Assembly (NCBI RefSeq): GCF_033807575.1
Contig: NC_084704.1
Span: 11,679,056 to 11,743,055 of the forward strand
Reading direction: 5' to 3'
Source of the DNA: Cydia pomonella
Lineage: Eukaryota; Arthropoda; Insecta; Lepidoptera; Tortricidae
Length of the DNA stretch: 64,000 bases
The first letter of the stretch is position 1. Every line of letters begins with the position of its first letter. The notes beneath the pieces are model-generated. The model had not been told where the DNA came from. It worked only from the letters and a program-made list of their open reading frames with translations, and did not search any database. The position numbers were made by a program, and so were the translations under genes. Shown piece by piece: positions 52,888 through 62,610 of the stretch.

Positions 52888-53375
52888 ACTGGCGACGCTA
52901 ACTGGCGCGGACGCGTGCGATGAATTTTACCTACAAAGGCACCCGCGCGCGTGCACCCGCTCCGTGCACTCGCGCCAGCTAGCAAACGCCCTTAACCTTT
53001 TGAACGCCAAGAATACCTTAAGGCGTCGTAACTAGCTATGCTCAAAGCGTCATAAATACATTATAGCTGATATAGCCGCTGTCAGAGTAACCTTCACACT
53101 TTCAAGTAAGGTTTAGGGCATAGGGCGTCCGCAACGTCGCGCGTGTGCATGGAGCGAGCGTGCGGCTTACAGTATGAGCAACGCTAACTGGCGCGACTGC
53201 TTTTACTTACAAAGGCACCTGCGCGTGCTTGCCCGCTCCGTGCACTAGCGCCAGCTAGCAAACGCCCTTAACCTTTTGAACGTCAAGAACACCTAAAGGC
53301 GCCGTCACTAGACATGACTTAAGGGCCATGAACACATTAATGATTATAGCTGTTATAATCGCTGTCAAAGTCAAG
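52888..53375 (+). repeat. Two-copy direct repeat, about 285-bp period
   Basis: Both copies carry GCTAACTGGCGCG, TACAAAGGCACC(C/T)GCGCG, GCGCCAGCTAGCAAACGCCC, TTAACCTTTTGAACG and a CGCTGTCA(A/G)AG end. The first spans about 52888-53092 and the second about 53176-53375. Non-coding, downstream of woc. Confidence 0.85.
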
Positions 53376-53780
53376 GCAAGGTAAGATTGAACCACTATAG
53401 AAGGCAGCGAAGAGGCCGGCAATGGAACTGGTAGCGTTTGATGGAGACAATCAGTTTTCTGTCAAATGCAAGTTCAAATTGGCCTGACTGTCTCACTCGC
53501 ACACCGGAGCCGCGTTTCATATAAGCGTACTTTGTTATATCCAATCGACCCGCTCTATTCAGTAGGTTTCATTATCTCGATCCATCAGTTAAGTAACAAT
53601 CTCTTCAATCTGTGGATCGAGATGGTGGATCCTACTGGACAGATGGAACCTATGGATAGGAAAACGTTATGCTCAACAATTTGGTAGCAGAAGCGATGTG
53701 ATTTTTTAAAATCACGACTGTGTCATTGACATAATATATCTGAGGACGGGCCTTACGGGCAATAAGAATGGGGCCAGTAC
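53376..53780. other. Intergenic DNA, nothing recognised
   Basis: A 73-codon plus frame at 53466-53687 without motif. No repeat recognised. Confidence 0.4.
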
Positions 53781-53912
53781 AGCGGTGTTACGCACACGAG
53801 TTTGAGCCAATCGTGCAGTCTAACGCCACAAGTACCACAACGTGATTGGTTGATGAGTTCGCATTATGCACGCGATTGATCGCATCTAGTTGCGTTAGAC
53901 AGCACGATTGGC

Positions 53913-54602
53913 CCGAGGAGGACGCTCCAAGTGGGCTTGGTGAGCCCGCTTGTGACGCGCTGGAGGTGGACCGTCGAGGAAGAGGAGTGTCGGTATTGCG
54001 GTGAGCCGTTCTCCCTATCCTCGACGGCCGAGGTGGGATCGCAGGGGAAGAGGCGTGATGGTATCACGATGCGCCACTCTCCCTATCCCCTGCGACCTTG
54101 GCGGGGCCGTTCCGCAGTAGCGGCGTTGGTGGGGCTGCAGAGGAAGAGGAGTGTCGGTATTACGGTGTGCCGTTCTCCCTGTCCTCTGCAGCCGAGTTGT
54201 GGTTTACGGCAGAACCATGGACCTCATCTGCCGCCGGGCGCTGGGAGTTTTTCTGGCGCCCGTGGCCTCCTTGTGGCGGGCTCGGGGGGGTCCGCTACAC
54301 TGCAGGACGGAGGCCGAGGAGGAAGGCGCGTCGAACCATCTGGCGCGCCTAGCGTGAAGGGCCTTCGGGCATTTGCGAGGGAGCCGCTCGCGGGCGGCTG
54401 CCGCCGGTGGGGTCGCGGATGAGTGCGCAAGCGTTCCCGTAACCCCACCAATAAGGCGGCGAGGTGACATATGGGGGGTTTTTAGTGGGTATACCGTCGG
54501 CCTCATTAGCCTGGACGGGAGTCCCACATAACCACTCGGGTCGCCCCCCGCACCCGGGTGGTATGCGGAATGCATTTTCCCCCCTAGAAAAAAAAAAAAA
54601 AA
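53913..54602 (+). mobile_element. 5'-truncated, poly(A)-tailed retroelement with target-site duplication
   Basis: Flanked by direct repeats of AGACAGCACGATTGGC (53897-53912 and 54603-54618). It ends with ATTTTCCCCCCTAG and about 16 A. It is strongly GC-rich against AT-rich surroundings. The first 280 bp hold three repeats that form hairpins (see 53971-54191). The rest includes GGCATTTGCGAGGGAGCC, AACCCCACCAATAAGGCGG and CCCGCACCCGGGTGG. It looks like the 3' untranslated end of an R1- or Jockey-type LINE, or a SINE mobilised by one. The long overlapping frames on both strands reflect GC content and lack recognisable domains. Confidence 0.8.
53971..54191 (+). repeat. Three repeated hairpins with compensatory stem changes
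   Basis: Units have a shared core (AGAGGAGTGTCGGTATT-like ... CTCTCCCTAT or TTCTCCCT). Each is closed by a different 10-bp perfect stem. Unit 1: CCGTCGAGGA (53971-53980) with TCCTCGACGG (54018-54027). Unit 2: TCGCAGGGGA (54039-54048) with TCCCCTGCGA (54086-54095). Unit 3: CTGCAGAGGA (54135-54144) with TCCTCTGCAG (54182-54191). Confidence 0.85.
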
Positions 54603-54895
54603 AGACAGCACGATTGGCTCGAATTTGTGAATGACACAGCTGAACTAGCACTATCGTTATTGCCAGAGACTTGTCATACGCTTCGCTTGACAGACAGATG
54701 AAGTGTGCGAAAGGGAAGCCATCACGTATATGAACAAGCCACGAGTGTGAAAGAGGCAGACTACATATGAGAAAACGTAACCATTTTTTGAATTCGAAGG
54801 CGGCCGAGGCGGCCAAAATCATATTGCCGTATTTTTTAACGTTAAAAATATACGAGAATCAAAATCAAAAATAAATATTAAGTAATTTAGTGAAG

Positions 54896-54966
54896 ATGGT
54901 GTCATGTTGTGTGCCGGATTGTTGTGTTTCAGGGCCCAAAAACCCAGGGATATACTCATTTCACAG
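54896..54966 (+). CDS. First exon of a THAP-domain zinc finger gene (partial)
   Basis: ATG opens MVSCCVPDCCVSGPKNPGIY then SFHR, ending at a GT donor (CACAG|GTAATT) in phase 2. An N-terminal M-x-x-x-C-x4-C-type start, a glycine/asparagine loop and Y-S-F-H/FP is the standard beginning of a THAP zinc finger (C2CH, DNA-binding; used by host regulators and P-element transposases). Introns commonly fall right here in THAP genes. No following exon with the expected W, AVPTIF and C-x2-H elements was found in the next 9 kb. It may lie beyond the window or be lost. It could be an intact gene start, a domesticated transposon or a relic. Confidence 0.65.
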
Positions 54967-55675
54967 GTAATTATGATAATCGTAGCGAAATTTTCGTAAC
55001 GATATTTTATCAAATTAACAGCATAAAAACGTGTAAAAAGCGTAAGTGTGATTTATACAGTTCATTATAAGTTTTTCTTCAATTGTGTGTTAATATTTCA
55101 TGATATTAGTCAATAATTTAGAATATTTTGTGTAAAAACCTAAACTGTTACTTTACGCTAGGGCTTGAAAAAATGTTCATATGACTGTATCGATAACTTG
55201 TCGGTATATTAGTAGGTATGGAATTAGTTGTTCACAAGACATCATTAAGATATTATAACCTTTATAACCGACTTAAAATAATAACGATTGTTATAATACC
55301 TTTTTTGAAGGTGCACATGTTCAGTGATAAATTTAAACTTCACTTTCCAACACATTACTTACATTTTAACCACTTTTCCACGGCTTTGCCGCCAACAGAA
55401 GGAAACACAAGACAGCGTATACACACCCAACCCAACTTGTCAGGCGGAAAAGGCGCGAAATACAAATTTTCTTTGGTAAGTCAACTATTTGCGCCTACTG
55501 TTAACACTTAGCATGTTTGTGTTAACGACATTGCACATGTTACACCACTCACACCCGCATACGACAGAAACCTGCTTTATCAACGCGAGTCACCTGCTTT
55601 ACCGACAGCGGCGCGTTCCATAATGCTTGATCGGACTACGTTAGTAATTTAGTCAAGTAAAAACGAAAAAAACGT
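54967..55675. other. Region after THAP exon; no exon recognised
   Basis: A 97-codon plus frame (55218-55511) lacks THAP residues and any known motif. Otherwise AT-rich. Confidence 0.4.
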
Positions 55676-55683
55676 AAAAAGAG

Positions 55684-55885
55684 CGTACCTGGGTCGCCTA
55701 GCAGGAGGACGTCCTGTCGGACGCCCTAGGTATCGCTGGAGCGACATGGTGGAGGCGGATCTGCGCGAGCTTCGAGTCGACAATTGGCGCTGTCTTGTGA
55801 GAAAAGTGGCGCTGTCTTGTGTCGGAGGCCAAGTCTCATTTTGGGTCGCTGAGCCAACGGAGTAAGTAGTAAGTAAGTAAACGTC
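55684..55885 (+). mobile_element. RTE-type LINE 3' end
   Basis: Plus-strand translation AYLGRLAGGRPVGRPRYRWS then DMVEADLRELRVDNWRCLV is the conserved C-terminus of moth RTE-like LINEs. It is followed by a partial duplication and frameshift, SFWVAEPTE-stop and a (TAAG)n tail. 5'-truncated and dead. Confidence 0.8.
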
Positions 55886-56777
55886 CCAGAACACCAAACC
55901 AGGTGAGAAAAATAAAAAATCGCAATGAGTGGCGATACGATTTTAAGTCGACACGAGTTTCGAATTAACTATTCGCAAATGTATTACAATACATATGGCC
56001 CTTAAAATGTTCGATATAGTTACGTAATGTGCTAATTATCGCACTAGTGCGGTAAAGTAGCTCCATATGTACTGTAAAATAAGTAACAATATATATTTGA
56101 CCATTGTGACACATGTGTACCTATATATTTGACCATTTTGATGCTGACTGTAACGACTGTATCTGTAGCCTCGGTTATCACTATCAGTATTGTTATTTAC
56201 TATGCGTCCGCTGTAAAAGAAAATTAAAGGTACTAAAGGCGCTAATAAGGTCTAATAGTAGTAATAATACTCATACCTATTACATTTTTTATACAAACAA
56301 ACACATTTGAAAAAGTAGTCGATAAAGCAGTTAAACATCGATAGATTATTAATATGTTGTAACATGACATCACTATTTTTGTCCGCACATAGACAATTTA
56401 CGCACACACTTGCATTTCATTTTTGGTCACACTTTTGAAGTTTGACAGTCGTTCTATACTATCCTATTTCTATGGTTATTGCCCCTAAGGTCGGTCCTTA
56501 GATATATGGTAAGCGTCAGGATGGCGGTGGACCTCAGCGAATTTCAAAGAAATATTTATAAACATATTGTACCTTCTGTGTACCTCAGTGTACCTTTAAT
56601 AGAAACCAGTGTACCTTTCCCCAAAACGAGATATTTTACAAAACGTTTCACCCGCCAACCTGACGTCAGTCAATCGAGTCAATCAAGTCGTAAATCTTGC
56701 ATTATACCACACTAAGAGTATGCAGTTATATTGTGCATGAGCTTAGTAGGTATTTCTATTTACAGAGGTACAATGAA

Positions 56778-56920
56778 GGTACAGTCACCATCATATATAT
56801 CGGAGCGGCCAAGGTACCCACGAATATCTGAACATGCCTCTACTGTCAAGAGGTTAGAGTGCGTGTTTAGATATCTTTGAGCACCTCGGCCACTCCGATA
56901 TATCTGATGGCGACTGTACC
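56778..56920. repeat. TACAGTCRCCATCA-family MITE
   Basis: GTACAGTCACCATCATATAT, ATCGGAGCGGCCAAGGT is matched by ACCTCGGCCACTCCGATATA, TCTGATGGCGACTGTAC. Terminal repeats are about 35 bp. A diverged copy is in woc intron 1. Confidence 0.9.
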
Positions 56921-57062
56921 ATATAACTGCATACTTTTAGTGCGGTATAATGCAAGATTTCATAGGTCCAACCGCAATCCTGACGTCAGAATGGCGGGTG
57001 GACTTTTTCTTAAATATCTCGTTTTGGGTTAGGTACACAGAAGGTACAGTATATTTATAAAT

Positions 57063-57425
57063 ACTTACTTACTGCTGTGGCGCAGCGACCCGAAGTGGAT
57101 CTTGGCCTCCGACACCAAAGACCGCCATGCTTCTCTGTCCAAAACCGTTTCCATCTAGTCGACGGCGCCGAGATTAAGGTCTTTTTGCATTTCTTCTCTC
57201 CAGCGGGACCTACCTAGGAAGTCTAGACGGTCTTTGGCCATTTGGAACTTCAGAGTACGCCCTCCAGGCTGCACGATCCTCACCCATCTGGACTACGTGT
57301 CTGAGTCATCGGAGTCTGGCAGCGCGAAAAATCCTAGGACCCACACGTGGAGAGGATGGAACCTGGAGACTCCACAGGAATCAGGAGATTGAAGATCTGG
57401 TGTCCGAGCCGAACGTCATTGGATG
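57063..57425 (-). mobile_element. RTE-type LINE fragment with 5' inversion
   Basis: Flanked by TTTATAAAT (57054-57062 and 57426-57434). 57063-57300 in minus sense encodes LDFLGRSRWREEMQKDLNLG, METVLDREAWRSLVSEAKIH and FGSLRHSSK, ending in a (AAGT)n tail at 57063. 57325-57425 in plus sense encodes RILGPTRGEDGTWRLHRNQE, IEDLVSEPNVIG, which normally lies upstream in the same protein. The two parts are therefore in inverted order. Confidence 0.8.
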
Positions 57426-57509
57426 TTTATAAATATTTCTTTGAAATTCGCTGAGGTCCACCCGCCATCTAGACGCCAGATGTCAATGCCGAGTGCGACC
57501 GCCCTTAAA

Positions 57510-58370
57510 GCGGTGTATTATCTCTAGTCTCTCCAATATGTTCTCCTGGTGGGTCCACGGGGTTTATTTTAAGTGTTATCATAAACAGTGTTCACCAGCG
57601 GGTCTACGGGTACCTAATTATTAATACCATGGGCCGACCATGAACACGATTCTATTTTGAACCCGTTGCCCGCGTAGCTACTTCAGTCTTAGGCGGTATA
57701 TACTCTACACCACGTTCACAAAAGATTGATATTTTAGGTAAAAACTCACATTTCGCTATATTTGTCCTTAGTAAATACTAATTCAAAAACTACTGTAGGG
57801 CCTAAAATCTTCTGTGATAGTAATGTAGAAATAAATACTGTTGACAGGCGGTCAACGGTATTTAGTACAATAATTACACTAAAACAATTCGTATAGAATA
57901 CAGAACCTATGAATAATATATACCTAGAGAATCTAACTTTAATGCAATAATATAATTGAACAAAAGAAATACATTAGTACGAGTAGTACGATCAACCTAT
58001 ATGTCTATTTTTAATAGTCTTAATGTTCGTGTATCGGTTCTGTATTCTATGGCCATTAATTATGCTTTATTTTTCAACTTTCTTTGATTACACACAAGTA
58101 CACATTATATTTGCTTTTTTCTTAAACTTTATCTTGCCCATGTTCGATTCTTCTTATGTCGATGCATCCTCATTATTGCCGTATGGTTTCTGAAAATACA
58201 ATAACAGTTTTTGTATTGTTTTCTAATACCTATGTTTGAAGTCGGTTTCCTATTTTTAAGAGAAGTTTTTTTTCATGTAAGTACCGTCAAGTGGGGTAAA
58301 TTAGAGCAGTTGGGATACCTATCGACAATTATGTCAATAAACAGTTTTACGTTCCATCAAGAATTGAGAG
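57510..58370. other. Intergenic DNA, nothing recognised
   Basis: AT-rich. CTCCTGGTGGGTCCACGGGG and CACCAGCGGGTCTACGGG near 57545 and 57595 are a short direct repeat. Confidence 0.4.
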
Positions 58371-60439
58371 GTTGCCTCAATTCCTCATGGAACCCATGAT
58401 GTAAGCTAGACCTTTACACAAATATTCCTTAAACCTCGTTAAGCAAGTAGCTTCTTTACAAACATAACAAAGAAGACAAATCGTCTAGCGTGAAATACGC
58501 ATCGTTAAAGAGTTCTTTTCTGGTCCTGTTCAGAAGTTCCACTTCTTCAAATAGCACTTTTTTGAATGGCAATGCCTGGTCTGTTGATGAAACTAAAAAA
58601 CGCCTATAAGATTTGGGGAGTTCCCTTAATTCCTCGTGGTTTTGTCAAAAATAGGACCATCTTGGAACTATATACCCACTTTCAAACGATAACTAATTTT
58701 CAACATTGGTTCAGAAATGACGAAGATCTTACTTAACATATATACAAAAAAAAAGTTTTTGTAGTCGGTTAAAAAGTAGTATCTTTACAATACTTCCGTC
58801 CTTTTACTAAGTACTTACTTACTATTAGTATCAGATTGGAGTCGGCTCGAGAGTCGATAAAATGGGCGTCGCTACCCTTTCCGGGTGGAGGAGATTTCAC
58901 CGCATGAAAAAGAGACACATATAGTGAGTTCTTACTGTTCTACCAAACTACATATATAAAGTAGTCGTACTTTTTGAGTCCGTATTCGAACTGTCTGGCT
59001 ACCCGGCTAGCCGTGGCTGTGTACCTGGATTTTATACTCTGAAACTGGAACTAGTGACAGATAAGAGTCGATTGATGTTTTTTTTAAAGATACTTATACT
59101 TAAATAGAATTACTTACCTATGTTTAATTAAAAGAAAGACTACTTATACATAATAATCCTTACAGTTGTAACCTATTTAACCTACCTACCTACTTTTAAT
59201 AGTAGCAGTTCGGTTCACTTAGTAGAAATACCTGTTCTAAGAATAATGAAAAAGAAAGAAGAGTAATAAAAATAATGAATCTGGAAGTCGTTGAGGTGTT
59301 CCGTTCTTCATCAGCAATTCTACTTCATCAAATGTCACTTTATTGAGTAAAAATGCTCGTAATATTGATGAAAATCCTAAAATGACTATATGTATGCCTA
59401 TCCCATACAATATGAGAAGCTCCTTCGGTTTCTCGTAAAACCTATCATCAGAACTGGACCTTGACACAAATGTTCCTTAAAAGCCTTACATGCTATAAAC
59501 GAAATAAATAAAAAACGCCTAAGGTAACATACTTGTCGTTGAAGAGTTCCATTTTGCTCAATATCAGCAGTTTCACTTCATCAAATGTCACTTCTTCAAA
59601 TAAAAAAAACTTGATATGTTGACGAAACTCCTCAATTCCTCCCAATTGAGAATTCAAATCGATTTAAAATCCTCAATTCATCATTGAATCCATCATCATA
59701 ACTGGACCTTGACACAAATGTTTCCTAAGAACCTAGCTTGCTACAAACTTAACAAAGAATAAGAATCGCGCGCGTTGAAGAGTTCCGTTCTGGTCAATAT
59801 CACTAACTTGTTTAAATAAAAATGCTTGATATGTTGACGAGAATCCAAACATTACTGTATGTATTGTATGCCTATAAGATTTGAGAAATTTCTTCGATTT
59901 CTCATGGAACCCATCCTCAGAACTAGACCTTATGATACAAATGTCTTCAAGAACTTTACTTGCTACAAAATAAACAAATAAAACATATCGCGCGCGAATT
60001 GGCGAGTTCCATTTTGGCCAGCATCAGCTGTTGCATTTCGTCAAATGTCACTTTTTAATAAAAATGCTTGATATGTAAATAAAAATCCAGAAATTATAAG
60101 ATGTCAGGAATTCCCTCGATTATTTATGAAACCCATCATCAGAACTGAACATTGATATAAATACACCTTAAGAACGTTACTCGCTACAAGCTTAATAAAG
60201 AATACAAAACGCGTTGCGTTGAAAAGTTCCGTTCTGGACAACATCAGCAGTTCCACTTGATCAAATATAACTTTTTTTAAATAAAACACCTAGAGATATT
60301 GATGAAAAAAAAAAACTATATGTATTTCTATAAGGTTTGAGCTGTCCATCATCAGACCTAGACACTAGACACTGGTGTCTAGCACAGATATTTCTTAAGA
60401 ACCTTACTTTCTACAAACTTAAAAGTTCCGAGGAATTGT

Positions 60440-60782
60440 TCGGATTAATCTCTGCCGCCTCTTTCCGTCACCGCTTTACGCTACATCATTTATCATCACT
60501 CACATCTTCACCACTTAGATGGTTGGCAATCCTCAACTGTGCATTTCTCTAGAAACTTCCTGCCTCATACAGCTAAACTATGAAATGATCTGTTGCATGC
60601 GGTATTTCCGGCCCAATACGATCTTTAAAACTTTAAGGAAAGAGCGTATTCCTATCTTAAATGCCGGCACCGCACTTACAATCCCTATGGTGTAACAGAT
60701 GTCCATGGCCAGCGGTAATTGCTTACCATCAGTTGATTCGTCTGCTAGTTTGCCTCCTATATCACAACAAACAAAAAAAGAA
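60440..60782 (+). mobile_element. LINE C-terminal end and 3' tail (copy 1)
   Basis: The plus strand carries a degraded frame with TTTCCGTCACCGCTTTACGC, TCCTGCCTCATACAGC, AATGATCTGTTGCATGCGG and GGCCCAATACGATCTTTAAA. This corresponds to the R-x-H ... FxxRTAxxWNxLPxxVFPxxYDxxxFK ending of LINE reverse transcriptases. Then come CTTACCATCAGTTGATTCG, CTGCTAGTTTGCCTCC and an A-rich tail. It interrupts the 240-bp array. Confidence 0.7.
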
Positions 60783-61606
60783 AAAATCTCGCGCGTTGAA
60801 GAGTTCCGTTTTAGTCAACATCACTAGTTCCACTTCATCAAATGCCACTAATGTGACACATTGTTCACACAATGTTCTCATGAAACACATCATCAGAACT
60901 GTACTTCGACAAAAATGTTTCTTGGGAACCTTACTCGCTACAAACTCAACAACGAAGAAAAATTGCGCGCGTTGGAGTTCCGTTTTGGTCAACATCAGTA
61001 GTTCCACATCATCAAATGTCACTTTTGTGAATAAAACTTGATAATATGTTGATGAAAATCCAATAAGTACTATATATATACCTATAACATTTAAGAAATT
61101 CCCTCGATTCTTCATGGGACCCATCATCAGACCTTTACCTTGACACAAATGTTCCTAAAAACCTTAGTACTTAAAACTTACTTGCTACAAACTTAACTAA
61201 TAAAACAAATCGCGCGCGAGTTGGCGAGTTCCATTCTGGTCAACATCAGCTGTTACACTTAGTCAAATGACAATTTTTTAATAAAAATGCTTGATATGTA
61301 AATAAAATCCCAGAAATTATTACATGTATGCCTATAAGATTTTAGGAATTCCCTCGATTCTTCATGAAACCCATCATCAGAACTGTACTTTGTCAAAAAT
61401 GTTTCTTAAGAACCTTACTTGCTACAAACTTAACGAAGAAAAATTGCACGCGTTGGAGTTCCGTTCTGGTCAACATCAGTAGTTCCACATCATCAAATGT
61501 CACTTTTGTGAATAAAAGTTGATAATATGTTGATGAAAATCCAATAAGTATTACATATATGCCTATAGCATTTAAGAAATTCCCTCGATTCTTCATATTC
61601 TCGATT

Positions 61607-61885
61607 CTTTATTTTCACCACTTAGATGGTTGGCAGTCCTCAACTGTGCATTTCTCTAGAAACTTCCTGCCTCATACAACTAAACTATGAAATGATCTGT
61701 CGCCTGCGGTATTTCCGGACCAATACGACATTTAAAACTTTAAGAAAACAGCGTATTCCAATCTTAAAGGCCAGCACCGAACTTACAACCCCTATGGTTT
61801 AGCAGGTGTCCATGGGCGGCGGTAATCGCTTACCATCAGGTGTGACGTCTGCTCGTTTGCCTCTTATATCATAAAAAAAAAACAA
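61607..61885 (+). mobile_element. LINE C-terminal end and 3' tail (copy 2)
   Basis: Near-duplicate of copy 1 starting at CTTTATTTTCACCACTTAG, then GGTTGGCAGTCCTCAACTGT, GCGTATTCCAATCTTAAAGG, GTGTCCATGGGCGGCGGTAA and TCGCTTACCATCAGGTGTGA, with a poly(A)-like tail. Confidence 0.75.
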
Positions 61886-62309
61886 AGAAGAAAAATCTCG
61901 CATGTCCAAGAGTTCCGTTTTGGTCAACATCAGTAGTTCCACTTCATTAAATGCCACTAGTGGGAATTAAAAAGCTTAAGGTATTGATGAAAATACAAAA
62001 TGACTATATGCCTATAAGATTTGAGGTGTTCCCTCGCTTCCTCATGGAACCCATCGTCAGACCTTTACCTTGACACAAAGGTTCCTAAAAACCTTGGTAC
62101 TTGAAACTTACTCGCTACAAACTTAACAAAGAAGACAAATCACGCGCGAGGAAGAGTTCCGTTTCTGATCAACATCAGCAGTTCCACTTCACCAAATGTA
62201 CTTACTTACCACCCATTTATTTGAAACAGTACCTAGGTACTCCATTTTGATGGCCTCAGTGTCCGATGAATAACTTAAAAATGCTGAAAGTAATAACAAT
62301 TATAATAAG

Positions 62310-62610
62310 TTGGGGAGTAGCGACCTTACACACCCGAGTGCTCCTGGGGAGTTCTGTTACCGGACATACAATAATAATAACAATAAATAAATATTATAGG
62401 GACATTCTTACACAAATTGACTGAGTCCCACGGCAAGCCGAGAAGGCTTGTTTTGTGGGTAATCATACAACGACATAATAATATATAATATACAAATACT
62501 TAAATACATAGAAAACATCCATGACTCAGGAACAAATATCTGTGCTCATCACACAAATAATGCCCTTACCGGGATTCAAACCCAGGATCATCGACTTACT
62601 AGGCCAAACC
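62310..62610 (-). mobile_element. tRNA-related SINE plus adjoining repeat
   Basis: In minus sense: TAAGTCGATGATCCTGGGTT, TGAATCCCGGTAAGGGCATT (box B region), ATTTGTGTGATGAGCACAGA, TATTTGTTCCTGAGTCATGG and ACTCAGTCAATTTGTGTAAG. Same family as 34728-34885 but longer. The block at 62310-62400 (GAGTAGCGACCTTACACAC) belongs to an attached repeat. Confidence 0.75.

Larger units (their letters stand above)
53785..54632. repeat. MITE-like inverted repeat split by a retroelement
   Basis: The left end has CACGAGTTTGAGCCAATCGT, GCAGTCTAACGC. The right end, either side of the insert, has GCGTTAGACAGCACGATTGG and CTCGAATTTGTG, its reverse complement. The retroelement at 53913-54602 interrupts the right arm. 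Confidence 0.7.
56484..57508. repeat. Foldback element with two nested insertions
   Basis: The left arm (GCGTCAGGATGGCGGTGGAC, CTCAGCGAATTTCAAAGAAA, GAGATATTTTA, GCATTATACCACACTAAGAG, TATGCAGTTATA) is matched in reverse order by TATAACTGCATACTTTTAG, GCGGTATAATGC, TAAATATCTCGTTTTGGG, ATTTCTTTGAAATTCGCTGA and GGTCCACCCGCCAT. A MITE occupies the centre and an RTE fragment splits the right arm. Confidence 0.85.
58390..62200 (-). repeat. Degenerate tandem array, about 220-250-bp units
   Basis: About 12-13 units are recognisable by GTTGAAGAGTTCCGTT, CAACATCAGCAGTTCCAC, TTCATCAAATGTCACTTT, CCCTCGATTCTTCATG, AACCCATCATCAGAACT and ACTTGCTACAAACTTAAC (near 58509, 59297, 59537, 59775, 59999, 60217, 60797, 60969, 61214, 61451, 61905, 62150). 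In the minus sense several units keep a short open frame with KVTFDDVELLMLTKTELF. Two LINE ends interrupt it. Confidence 0.85.

Noticed and set aside
53931..54822. Frames of 163 and 157 codons over the GC-rich insert at 54 kb
   Set aside because: They cross the poly(A) tail and target duplication boundaries or repeat hairpins, and show no recognisable domain.
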